A stretch of 64,000 nucleotides of DNA, taken from the NCBI GenBank assembly GCA_001051155.2, contig JYIP02000004.1, positions 2,722,383-2,786,382 on the forward strand. The letters run 5' to 3'. Position 1 is the first letter of the stretch; every line of letters starts with the position of its first letter. The DNA is from Chrysoporthe austroafricana. Lineage: Eukaryota; Ascomycota; Sordariomycetes; Diaporthales; Cryphonectriaceae. Shown here one piece after another: positions 36,885 to 47,535 of the stretch. The notes under the pieces are model-generated. The model worked only from the letters and a program-made list of their open reading frames with translations, did not search any database and had not been told where the DNA came from. The translations under genes and the position numbers were made by a program.

Positions 36885-37597
36885 ATGGTAAGGACCGCCC
36901 AATGGCTGTCCCTTCCAAGTCTGGATCGGTGGGTGCAGTCGGCGATGCGACAGGCCCCAATGCAATTTTCGCGGGGCCTTTCGCAATTGCTTGCTGCACG
37001 CACATGATCTGCTCGCAACAGACAAATTTTCGTTGAACTTGACCCGCTGACATCCGGTCTCTGCAACTACAGTCGGACGTAGAAGAGAACAGCGCCCCCG
37101 AAGTCGCCGAAGAGGTCGAGGTCTCGGCCGATGCCGCCTCCAAGGGCCAGATGTCCGTCCTGGACGCACTCAAAGGAGTCCTGAAGCTTGCCCTTATGCA
37201 CGATGGCCTCGCCCGTGGTCTGCGTGAAGCCTCCAAGGCCCTCGACCGTCGCCAGGCCCACATGTGCGTCCTCAACGAGTCCTGCGAGGAGGAGGCCTAC
37301 AAGAAGCTCGTCATCGCCCTGTGCAACGAGCACAAGATCCCCCTGATCAAGGTGCCCGATGGAAAGCAGCTTGGCGAGTGGGCCGGTCTTTGTGAGTACA
37401 ATTCAAACCTGGAGGAGGACGCACAACAGTAGTTACATATTGGGGTGTATGTTACTGACTGCTATCAAATAGGCGTTCTGGACCGTGAGGGTAACGCCCG
37501 CAAGGTCGTCAACTGCTCTTGCGTCGTCGTCAAGGACTGGGGTGAGGAGTCTCAGGAGCGTTCCATCCTCCTGAACTACTTCCAGACCGAGCAGTAA
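36885..37597 (+). CDS. RPS12: 40S ribosomal protein S12 (eS12); join(36885..36887,37073..37391,37473..37597)
   Basis: Cytosolic small-subunit protein eS12 of 148 aa. The first coding exon is the ATG alone: aagATG is followed at once by a gtaagg donor, and a 185-nt intron ends in acag at 37072. Exon 2 encodes [20 protein letters not shown] through the eS12 core ([48 protein letters not shown]). Exon 3 ends with LNYFQTEQ. Phases close exactly (447 nt). Without the ATG-only exon the protein would appear to lack a proper start, so automated models are likely to misplace it. It is divergent from uS8 and convergent with the parvulin gene. Confidence 0.96.
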
Positions 37598-37927
37598 ACA
37601 AACGATCGATGACAGGTGTCAAATCAAGGGGCGACGGGGCGTTTGTGGGGGGCAATCATAGATGGAACATATGATGGGCTATCTCCGCGGTCGGTCACAT
37701 CAATGAGGACCAATTCGGATGACTCGAGCTTCTTCGGTTGGCAATGGTTCGGAAAGGAAAAAAATAGGGGCATGCAGCCACCTCACAACGGGGCTTTGAA
37801 TTAAAGGAAAAATCACATTGTGTGGAAGGTTATAGTCCTCCAAGCCTTGACGGGTTCACCTAACGCCTCATCGCTCTGTGCTAGGGAAAGCAACATCATG
37901 ACGTCCAGCGGACCGAATAGTCACTGC
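37598..37927. other. Convergent intergenic region (eS12 / parvulin)
   Basis: 330 bp between two convergent stop codons, holding only 3' untranslated sequence and presumably both polyadenylation sites. Confidence 0.6.
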
Positions 37928-38442
37928 TTACTTCTCCACCATAATGATGTGATAACCAAACTCCGTCTTAACCCAGTTGTACTTCGGCTTGTCAACCGTG
38001 CTTGGCTCCAGGTCCCAGGCGCAATCCTTAAACTTTTGGTCAAACGGTGCGTCCTTGGTCACCTCACCCAATGACCCTCCTGGAGAATTCGCCGTCAGTT
38101 GTCTATAGCAGCTTCGATGCATTCCCACACCAAGCACGACTCACCCTGCTTTGCCTTATCCTCCGAGTAGTTCCTAGCCACCTCAGCAAAACTGACTCCC
38201 TCCCCGAGCTTCGCCAGAGCCTCGTCCATCTTCGACTTCTTCTCGCTATCCAGCTCATCAGTCATGACCGCAAGTCTGAGGTGATCTTCACATCGAGAGT
38301 GAACCTACCACAGAATATGCCTGATTTTGATTTTCAACCCGTTCTTTTTGCCAGAACCAGCCTCTTTGTCGCCCTTGCCCTTGGCCCCTTTGGCCCCTCC
38401 ACCACCCGCATTCTTGTCGGCACTTTTGTTGTTTTTGCCCAT
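37928..38442 (-). CDS. PIN4: Parvulin-type peptidyl-prolyl cis-trans isomerase (Pin4/Par14); complement(join(37928..38079,38145..38245,38309..38442))
   Basis: 128-aa parvulin in three exons. It isomerises peptide bonds before proline. By family knowledge Par14/Par17 proteins are nuclear and linked to pre-rRNA processing and DNA binding. Residues 1-35 form a Lys/Gly-rich basic tail (MGKNNKSADKNAGGGG), and the rotamase domain fills the rest: IKIRHILC, EKKSKMDEALAKL, VSFAEVARNYSEDKA, GGSLGEV, then ending FGYHIIMVEK. The WW domain of Pin1-type enzymes is absent, which supports Pin4 rather than Pin1/Ess1. The junctions rebuild HILCEKKSK and KQGGSLGE, and the phases close (387 nt). Confidence 0.94.
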
Positions 38443-40297
38443 CTTAAATGGTTGGGCTTCCCACGGAGAGATCTCGCACAAGGTGGGATGAACGGGGGCG
38501 AGATATTGCAGCGAGACGGGCATCCGAGGGCACGCCTGGTCAACCCCACTACGCCTGGACCCATGTCCCGCCACGCAGCTGGCATTTGACTGTCATGATG
38601 GAGTGGCCAGCTGGCAGCAACGTCAAGACCCCCTTTTCGCCTTTCCTTAACTCAGTGCTCCTCAGCGTGAGGAAAAGGTGCTCACGATCTTGAACAAGAG
38701 AGAAAAGCTATTTCCATCTGTGCAGCCCTTAGTTGAATAAATTCTTCGAGTTAGTTCCTATGAACAAGCCGCCGAGGACGTCCGGGAGCAGAGCAGTGTG
38801 ATAGCCCCCACCGGATCGCTCCAATCGTCCACCTCAGTATAGTGCTTGATTTCCAGTGTCGCAAGCCTACGGGGACCAGCGTAATGAAGCCTAAGCTCAG
38901 AGTGTGGGAGGCCATATTCCAGTTTATTTTCAGTAAGGAGGTACTAGAAATAGGGCTCTGGATCACGCATAGAGTTAGGAAGGCTTCTCCCGTCACGAGC
39001 ACCGGCAAGATGTAGGCCTGTGGTGATCTGCATTCGTCCTAGACATAGTAAGTTCCTAAAGGATTGCATTGCCTGAAGAGGATTTGAGAGGAAGGATTTC
39101 GGTGAATTGCCGCTCGACTGCCCGTCTGCCACCATGTTCACGACGGTCTCGGGGTTAGGATCTGCTCGTCTCCGCTGTTCGTGGCCAGACAACAGAGCTC
39201 GGCGCTTGGCGCTAGGTTAGCAGAAGTTTATGTCTCGCATTCTTATACTGCTCCCAAATTCCTTGTTCTTTCGGTAGCTACTACCAAAAGGAGTTATCAT
39301 AAACTTCCCAGGCGAATGGCCTCCCCACGACTACTTCTATGACCGCGCGTATCACTTCGTTGTTAACTGCTTTTTGGACCGCGGGAATGGATTGTCATCC
39401 GTGACGACAGTCGCAGGCTCTGTCGGAAATCACTGTTGGCGTTCTATTATTCAGTGCTGCATACCATTATTGCCAGTCATCACGGCGTCATTGTCTGTAT
39501 TACATGCATCGCTCTACTATCTCGCATTGTTCGCGCAGCCTGTAGCTCTTGACTCATCACTATTCTCCCTAGTTTCCATTCCTTGAAGGCTTAGCCGCAG
39601 ACATCTACATTCTTGTTCCTTTCAAGTTGTTAATCAGGATGCATTTTCAAGAATCGATACGGTTTACAATGGTGAAGAAGTTGAAGTTTTATGATGGCTA
39701 GTCAGTTCGACTACGTACACCTCTTGTTGAAGCCCTGTGATGTGTCCGTAGCCGCCATTATCTCGAGATCGTGTGCCCTTAATTCGGTGAAGATTATCCC
39801 GAGGTCGATAAAGATGATATCACTCTATGTAGATGTTGTGTTGGACATCCTATTCCCAGCCAATATTGATCTACCACCCTGACAGCGTCGGAGCTCCGCC
39901 TTGATGTCATATCGACTATGAGCTATTCAAAAGACAAAAGGAATTAGCACAAAGCTTAGGGGAAGGTGCTTTCTCGCGGGAGAACATATCCAAGCTTAGA
40001 ATGACATTCACACCAAATGAGCTGTCTTGGACCGCCGGAAAAGGCATCCAAACCTTTTCTCCCACACAAAAATCAGTCACGGCCAAGAAAATTGCAGATG
40101 ATCGCTTCTCGAGTTCGTGAGGGTTTGTTACTGAACAGCTTTGATTACCATTAACAGTGTAAACTGTGCTCTAAGAGCTGTCTATAATATGTGCGACGAA
40201 TTGAAACGACTCCGGCATCCATTTACACTCATCCAGATTCCTCCATGTACAACTTCCACTAATTCCATCTGTCCAGGAGAACACTCGGCACGGACAT
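38443..40297. other. Gene-free tract (about 1.9 kb)
   Basis: AT-richer DNA with only short, unsupported frames. It includes the upstream region of the parvulin gene and the 3' flank of the secreted-protein gene. Confidence 0.45.
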
Positions 40298-40786
40298 TTA
40301 GGACGAGAGGTCGAAGCTGGTAGGGCCCTTGTAGCTCTGCTGGGTGCTGGCGCCGGTCTGGGTCATAACGAGGTCGGAGGCCGGGATGCTGTAGCTACCC
40401 TTCGTGTTGGAGATGGTCGAGACGGGCTGGGACACGGTGAGGAGAAGGCCTCCGGCGGCGGGCTTCTCGACCGTCCAGGTCCGGGAGGAGTCCTTGCAGG
40501 TACCGTCGGTGACGGCGGGCAGGGTGCCGTCGCTGGTCAGCAGCTTGGAGCACTGCACGCCGGTAGTCTCCATCGTGCCGGGCTGGATCACGGTGAAGTT
40601 GTAGCTATGAGGATCTCATGTTAGAAGGGGGGCCCAGTTGAGGTTCGGCACTTGGAGAGGTGAGGCTTACGAGCACATGGCGCTGTGAGGGACGCACGCG
40701 GCGGTGAAATCGGAGACCTTGAAGGTCGTGTCGGCAGAGACGGTCATGGCAGAAGCCAGAGCGAGGACGACGGTGGAGAATTGCAT
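40298..40786 (-). CDS. Small secreted cysteine-containing protein; complement(join(40298..40604,40671..40786))
   Basis: 140-aa protein in two exons with a clear signal peptide (MQFSTVVLALASAMTVSA, cleavage likely after residue 18). The mature part of about 122 residues has four cysteines (31, 38, 57, 75), consistent with two disulphides, and is rich in Ser, Thr and Val, suggesting a beta-sandwich. It reminds me of small secreted fungal proteins of the AA1-like/hypersensitive-response type, but this is memory, not a search result. Its size and secretion make it an effector-like candidate. The promoter side holds a pyrimidine/AG-rich leader, and the gene stands alone between two gene-poor tracts. 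The phases close exactly (423 nt). Confidence 0.82.
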
Positions 40787-43700
40787 TTTGATGGAGGGGT
40801 TGAGATGAGTTTGGTTGAGTGTGGTAGGAGTGCTGTTGTTGTGGATTAGATGTCTTGAAGCTGTTGCTGATGAGGATGCTGAGTGTGAATCGAGTTGCAT
40901 CTAAGAGTTCTTAGGTCTGTATTTATATCTGATGCGGTTGTTCATCCCATTGCTGTTCACGAACCGCGATGCAACGGCTAAGGTAAAGATCGTCAGCCAA
41001 GAGAGGGTCAGCTACATCATGGGGTAGCTGAAGTGGGCGGATGGACCCGGTAGCCCCGAAACGTTACCTCTTGGAAAACAAAAATACGAGCAGTTGTCAG
41101 TGAGAAACCGTTGGGTGTGGATGATGCTTGTCAGTATTAACCTTAATTGCCACGGGCCTTAGAGTGGTCTTGGCTGATGTCAACGGCCGGTGGTTCCATA
41201 CCCCCTGACATGCATCATGACAAACCTCAAGAGATCCCCCCATATGCACTGCCACCTCCCTGGACTGCCCCAAACCTTAACATCCATTTCCTGAATTGTA
41301 GCCATTTAACAGGTTTCTTGCATTAAGTAGGTAGTTATTCAATTTAATGGTATAATGCACTTACTGACGCCCTGAGAATTGGTTCGAATATTCAGCAACA
41401 ACATTTGCTGGCGGAGAGAGGAGAATAGAAATTGACGTGCTTGGCAACAGTAAAGTTTACCTATAGGCATATAGACATAGCCTAGGTGTATTAGTAGCGG
41501 CCAGCCGAGGTCCGTAGATCGAGCCCAACTTAGCTGGCAGGAGGTAGACTACTTTGTCCCAACAGCATCCGCACGAGCCAGGCTGGTACAGCTCTGCTTC
41601 TTGGTGGATACCGTCGATCATGAAGTGTGGCGATGCCGGCCAGCTTCTGGCTGTTGACGTTTACGTGTCAAGCGCTCATCTCGTACTATGTCGCGCTCGT
41701 AGCGTCTCGTCTCATCTGATGAGTTTTCCTCCCTTGTTGCCCTCCTGCCCTCCTCGTTCCGGATCTCCATAGCATCGTCAGACCACCTTTCAGACTTTGG
41801 AACACATTACTGCTGCTTTCGTGGCGACAATTCGTTGCCGGGGGTGGGGGGATGTTACGTTTGATACATCCTAAGTGTATAGTGATCGGCATGAGAGGTC
41901 TCGAATGTAATAGAACATCTGCGGAATTATTCATCAATACAACGTCATCCATGAATTCGCATTGACACCAGAGTACTATTTCACTCGACGTCTCGTCGTG
42001 TTCATCAGCCAATCCTTCTGCCAATGACCACACTGCGTCACACTCTGCCGCTAAATCATCCAGCCCTCAAAACTCATTTCAAGAATACGTAGGTAGGTCT
42101 CCACGCTGGTCAACTAGTACCCTCAGGTCAAGGTAGACAGATACAGGTCTCAAAGTTGGGTTTTCTCAACCATCTTACCAATGCCGAGCTCCAGCTTCTC
42201 AAAGGCTCAATACGCGTCTTCCAGAAAGGCGGTGACGAGGAAGCCGTTGTGGATCAGATACATGTCTACGGTAAGCCCGCGAGAGATCCATAGACTTGAC
42301 TCAGACACAAGAGGTTTGGAGAGAGAACAGATACTGCGCGGCAGCGACAAATATGGAGAGAGACTTGAGAGAGAATACCATAACAACATTTGACGATCTA
42401 CACACGAAGTTTGTCAAAAGGTCCCTATGAGCTTTGAGGCCCTTGAATTACTAAAAGTCTCTGTAGTTCCTGCCAAATGTTGGGCTGTACATCCATTATC
42501 CTGTATTCTTCGACTCAACGTCCTTATTAGGCCTCAAGAAAACCTGAAAATGTTAACTAATACTGCGGCAGGTGAGAAAGCAATGGAGAGAGTTGAGTGT
42601 GTATGACCTCAAAAGTACCAAGAACCCGGCTTTCAGAGGAGGACGATGCAACTAGTGTCGCTTCTCTCAACCAAACTCGCCGCAAATCAATTGTACACTG
42701 TCTGCACAAAGGCAGGCTGAGACTTCCTTTATCGTGATCATCAGGCCGCCGTAGAGTGTCAACCCAGGACAGACACCGCGGCTGCAGAGCGTCCACTGGA
42801 GCCAACAGAGAAGAACATACAAGTATTATTAGAGAAATAGGTGGTTTCGTGATGAAGGGCAGTCAGTTCAGTGGTTATTGTCTCAAGAAGAGAAGAGAAG
42901 AAATAATTACAGGCCAGAAGGCCAGACGGCTAAAGGTAGGCCTAATTGCTTCTGTAATAAGCAACATTACAGTCCCATTTCTGTCAAATCAACATCAGCC
43001 CATGAACGGGAGTTGGGCAGTCATACATTCGGTCTATAATGATAAGATGACGGCGTAGCAAAGCCAACCTTTTTGGCCTCTTTGTCTTTCCCGAACTAAG
43101 ACTGACGGACATCATGCGACTGTGGCCGAAGAGTGCGCTTGCGCCGTACCCCAGCGCCCCGCCAAAACATGGTGTCCGGCTTGGTGTACCTATGTTCGGT
43201 GTTTTCCTAGGAGCTGGCTTTACGCATTGCGGCCAGTGAAGAGGCGCAAGGAGTGGCCTAGGCGATGGCGGGGTGAGCTCGGTTGTCGGAGTGCTGGAGG
43301 CCAGACATGGGTCTAGCCGGGACGGTAAGAAAAATCTCCTTTTCGATGGGCCCTCTCGGCCAACAACCACGTGGCAGGGGCCCAGTTGGGGGTATCTCAT
43401 CTCATTAGGACTGACGTGGCAAGCTCTTCGTCCGAATTGAACTATTAAGTCCGAGGTCCGACATAACTCGGCGTAGAAGCACTTACATTGGTCCCCAATC
43501 AGGCGTTGTCATTAAAACTAAAGAAGCGTGGTTAGAGCCTCGGCTTCGTCCCGGCACATTTCGCAGACCGCTTCGAAGAGGCGCCGGAGTGGGCGTGGGT
43601 GGTGACGCGTATACACAGAGTGAGGTCCACCCAGTAAGTGGGGTCATAAGTCCCAATGTTCCTCGCGTTCTGCAGGAGGTTTTCTGCCCGAGAACATAAA

Positions 43701-46251
43701 TAGGCCCATTTCGTCCCGAAAGTTAGTACTCCGCCGCGAGGCTGCGTTAGTGCTTGGCTTAGGATAACCCCACTTGCTACATTGGGAAAGTGTCAGCCTC
43801 TCTTCTCTTCTCAAAGTCTGCGTGTACGGATAGCTATGTGGTGGCACTGAGTGTATATATACGAGCGCAGGGTCTGCTCCCCCTGGCCGGTACGGTCAGA
43901 GAAGTCGGAAACTCACAGCCCGCAGACTGCTGTATGATTCCCACTTGATGGCCGGATGACCGAAGGAGGCACCCAGACACGCACTCTGGTGCTGACCTCT
44001 CTCCAGAGGACATTGATCGTCTTAGCCTTTGCAGAAATGAAGGAGAATGATATAATTCACTTATTCGACCCCAAATTCTATGCGGTCATACGCTTCCTCT
44101 TCACTTGGTATCCCACATCCGTAGCATAGCGGTCCAGCTTTGTTAAAGCATACCTGACCTATTACCTTATGCACTACCGATATTGCCTAGCTTCTTACAA
44201 GTAGGTATTAGAATCTCAATTAGCTTATTTCTTAATAATAATCACATTGGGAAGATGACCATTCAGCACAAAATAACGTGGCTAGGAAAGTTGCAGCAGA
44301 GTCAGGACTGGAAATAATCCTCTCGGCAACGGCCATACACGGTCTAATCAGTCGTCCTCCGCGTGGAATGAATATATCGGACGAAGGCTTATGGAGACAC
44401 TTATTTAGGTTCTCCCTAAAAGCGTCGTGAAATTTCCGAAGCAGGGCATTAGAAGACGTGATACGTTCACGTGGTGTAGACCTCTCAGGACGTACCTGAT
44501 GGCTGTTATGAGACTACATACGCTACCACCAAACCATGATTACCTACGTCTTTATAGAAATATTAGAAACAACCTTGGGGTAGAAAAAACAGGACTCTGT
44601 CAGCGATCCAGGGCTGGCTCAACAGCGCAGTCCCTTGCAGTAGCTCCCTTTACCGTCCGCACGCTGCAGTACCGTGTGCGATCCGTTACTGCCAAAGCTT
44701 TTAGGTTGACTCGGAGGTATTCTCTTTCTTCTCTGTCTTCTTGTGCGTGTGGCCCGATAGAGAGGCTACGCACAGGAATCCTCACCTGGATAACAGAAAC
44801 TGGGTATAATAAAACTTCAAAGGTCTCGGGCTGCATCTTGCGGCCCAGAATGGTGGACAGCATCGGGTCACCGCTAAGCAGACTAAGAAGTGCGAACAAG
44901 ACCCGTCGTCTGCACGGTGCACCCAGGCGATAACGTGACACGACGTGCGAAGTATAGATGCAGGTATGAGGAGCTTCGAGTTTATGTTCGTAGGCCATCA
45001 GGGTTCAACAATCCACTTGCATACCCATGTGTCTACTGTGCCTTGACTCCAGTCTGATCTCATCGCAACTGCCCTGCGAACCTCGACCAAGGCACTTAAC
45101 AGCTGACGCTGTCTTCCGGGCTCTATTAGGCGAGATGTCACCTCTTAGTAGACTGGCTGGGGAATAGACAGCCATAGCGAATACATCACCGTCACCATTT
45201 CACCAGGGAGTGACCCCTTGTGAGTCGCATCGACATTCTGAACTGCATATTCTGGCATACTAACCGCGTATAACGCCGTCATCGGGACCCAGCTCACAAC
45301 AATTACATAGCTCGAAAATCACTGGCCTCATCTTGGGCTTATAGAGACTCGAGAAAGTTTATGAGAGTGTTTATGGCACCATGCAACATGTTCTTACCAT
45401 GGACAGTCCGTGTGGACTCGTTAACACATTTTTCCTCTTCGAAGTTTGTCACTTTTACGTTGCCAGGTAGGAGACTTCCAGAGAAGAAACCTCCAGCTGG
45501 TGGGCATCTAAGATTGTCAGAGAACACGAAGGAATGCTCGGAGTCAGTTTGGGTCTCAGGTATGTGATCGCGCTCACCTGTAATCCTCGAAGCAGACCCC
45601 ATACCTCTTCAAGGTTAGAAACCTATCCTTCTCAAGAGTGAGACGAAAGAGGTAATATGAGCCCTCATAAGTCAGCCTGACAGTAGCCCACAATCACAGG
45701 TATCAACGAACTCGACGAGTATATCCATCTTGTAGCCCGAAACACCAAGCTGCTGGCCGAGGAGCATCACAGTCAGCAGCCAATGCTCCTGGGAGAGCAG
45801 AAGCATTTGTTGGGCACTAGTCATCACCGGCACACGGTGATACTGGTCTGGAAACGTTGCTCGTGGACTCAATCTTGCATTTCTGTCTGTCTAGACTGAG
45901 AACAGGTTTCCAACGATTGGCCTGGCCGAGGTGCCTCATCATGGGCCTCCGAGTGCCCGGCGACGTCGGCTCAGAAAGCAAAGGCTTGGAATCTTTCGGT
46001 ATCGATCATGTTGGGTGGCTGCGCTCGATGTTCAGGCTAGCTTCTGAATAATGATGGCCCTTGTCGGTATGTGAGTATTGTGGGAAAAGCCCTTTGCCGA
46101 CTTCTGAGCCAAAAAGTCGGGAAGGGGGAAAAGTCAATCTGCCTATTGGTGCCGGCAACGTTTTGAGCTCTCCGTGCCAGAGGGGTACCGAGGTTGGGCG
46201 CGTTCCCACGATTTCCTCCGTTATGGCGTGAAGAGATCCTCCGTGAGACCT
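40787..46251. other. Second long gene-poor tract (about 5.5 kb)
   Basis: Moderate-GC DNA without any frame that shows a domain, a signal peptide or splice-linked neighbours. Frames of 60-170 codons occur (for example 44427-44933 + and 44600-44998 -) but overlap each other on opposite strands and are not convincing. A TATATATA element sits near 43854 with no gene after it. No transposon ends or tRNA were recognised. It may hold fast-evolving or decayed genes. Confidence 0.4.
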
Positions 46252-46881
46252 CTAGGCCCCGTTGGTGCCGCTGGTCTCCTCCTCATCCTCCTCATCCTCC
46301 GGCGCGCTCTGCGGCAGGTCGTACTCCGTCTTCAGCTCCGCGACGACGTCAAGCACGCGCTTCTTGAAATCTGCGTCGAGGAACTTGTTATCCCTCCCAG
46401 CGGCCTCCAGGTCGACCCTCGCGACCCTCAGCACCGCACCGGCGAGCGCCTCCAGCTCGTCCACACTCACAACGTCCTTTTCGACGCCCTCCTTGTGGGC
46501 CTCGACCCTCTGCTTCGTATACCCCCGCAGGAACTCGGCCACCGTGTCGTTCTCGCCGCCGGTGCCGGCGCCCGCCGGTATCCTCAGCCACGGGTCCCCC
46601 TCGTCCCTCCACTGGCCCGCATCCCCGTCCCACGCCTCGTCGATGTTGTACCCGTAGAACGCGTCGAACGTCTTCTTAGCCTTGAGAAACCGCGCCGTCA
46701 GCATGCTATTAACGGCCTTCTCGCGCGCGTACTTAGGCGCGTTGCGCTTCGCGTCGGCCTCGCGCTGCTCAGCGGTGCGCGGCTCGAACTTGATGTTGGA
46801 CAGGAGGGACCGGGAGAAGTTGCGCTGGTGGTTGGTCGTCCTTGTCTGCAGCGGCTCGGCGAGGTCGAAATTGAAGTCCAT
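46252..46881 (-). CDS. Conserved-looking hypothetical protein, 209 aa
   Basis: Single-exon frame of 209 codons starting MDFNFDLAEPLQTRTTNHQR. I do not recognise the family. The N-terminal half is basic and helical (FEPRTAEQREADAKRNAPKY, AVNSMLTARFLKAKKTF), followed by FYGYNIDEAWDGD. The second half is helical and acidic, ending in a run of Glu/Asp before ETSGTNGA. There is no signal peptide or membrane segment. Codon use matches the confirmed genes (strong C/G third positions), and no stop interrupts the frame, which supports a real gene. A cytosolic or nuclear place is inferred. Confidence 0.7.
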   Translation of the reverse strand: MDFNFDLAEPLQTRTTNHQRNFSRSLLSNIKFEPRTAEQREADAKRNAPKYAREKAVNSMLTARFLKAKKTFDAFYGYNIDEAWDGDAGQWRDEGDPWLRIPAGAGTGGENDTVAEFLRGYTKQRVEAHKEGVEKDVVSVDELEALAGAVLRVARVDLEAAGRDNKFLDADFKKRVLDVVAELKTEYDLPQSAPEDEEDEEETSGTNGA

Positions 46882-47535
46882 CTTTGCTGGCTTGTGGAAG
46901 ATAGGCTTGCAGAGGGGCGAGACAGAGAGGGGTTGTTGTTGTGAAAGCCGGGGCGGGGAGGTATGGGAGGATCAGATGAGCAGAGGGCCTGTTGTACTTG
47001 TATCATACGCTTGACGTCGCGGGGCGCGTAGCATTTCAAGGGTCCACTGGAGGTTGAGCGCATGAACCACTTGCCAGCTCAGTGCTACCCCACACACACG
47101 CACAACCATCGCCTGTAAATTGCCGAGTTGCACTGGCCTCCTGAATGCGCCCCACGGGCGATAGGTTTATCATGATCTACATCAATTCAAAGTGCACAAT
47201 CTCATAGCAGTCACGGGTACAGCAAGTATCATTCGACCGGACCAAATAGTTTCTGCTAGCGGGCAACGCTGGACTCTAGATCCTGGCTGATGTGTTACAT
47301 ATCATCCAGCCACTGTGCTGAGATACACCCGTCCACCGGCAATCTTTTCTTCAGCTGTTTCTTCTTGATCCACCTGGTGACAGAGGACATGCTTAGCGGG
47401 GAAATTATTGAAGTAGCTCATTTTGGTGTATCAGTCTTAGTGCGGAAGCGACTGACGGTGGATAAAAGTAGGCATACAGCTTGCTCTAGAACCGAAGCGA
47501 GAACCTGTCCGCTCTTCACTGGAAACTGGAAACGC
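46882..47535. other. Intergenic region
   Basis: Upstream DNA of the 209-aa gene and 3' flank of the SRA-YDG-like gene. No exon is supported. Confidence 0.5.

Noticed and set aside
41340..41420. Second GGTTCGAA-type B-box match
   Set aside because: No matching A box, stems or CCA-side pairing.
40787..46251. Decayed transposon filling the gene-poor tract
   Set aside because: I found no terminal repeats, reverse transcriptase or transposase motifs, and no strong AT bias of the type left by repeat-induced point mutation.
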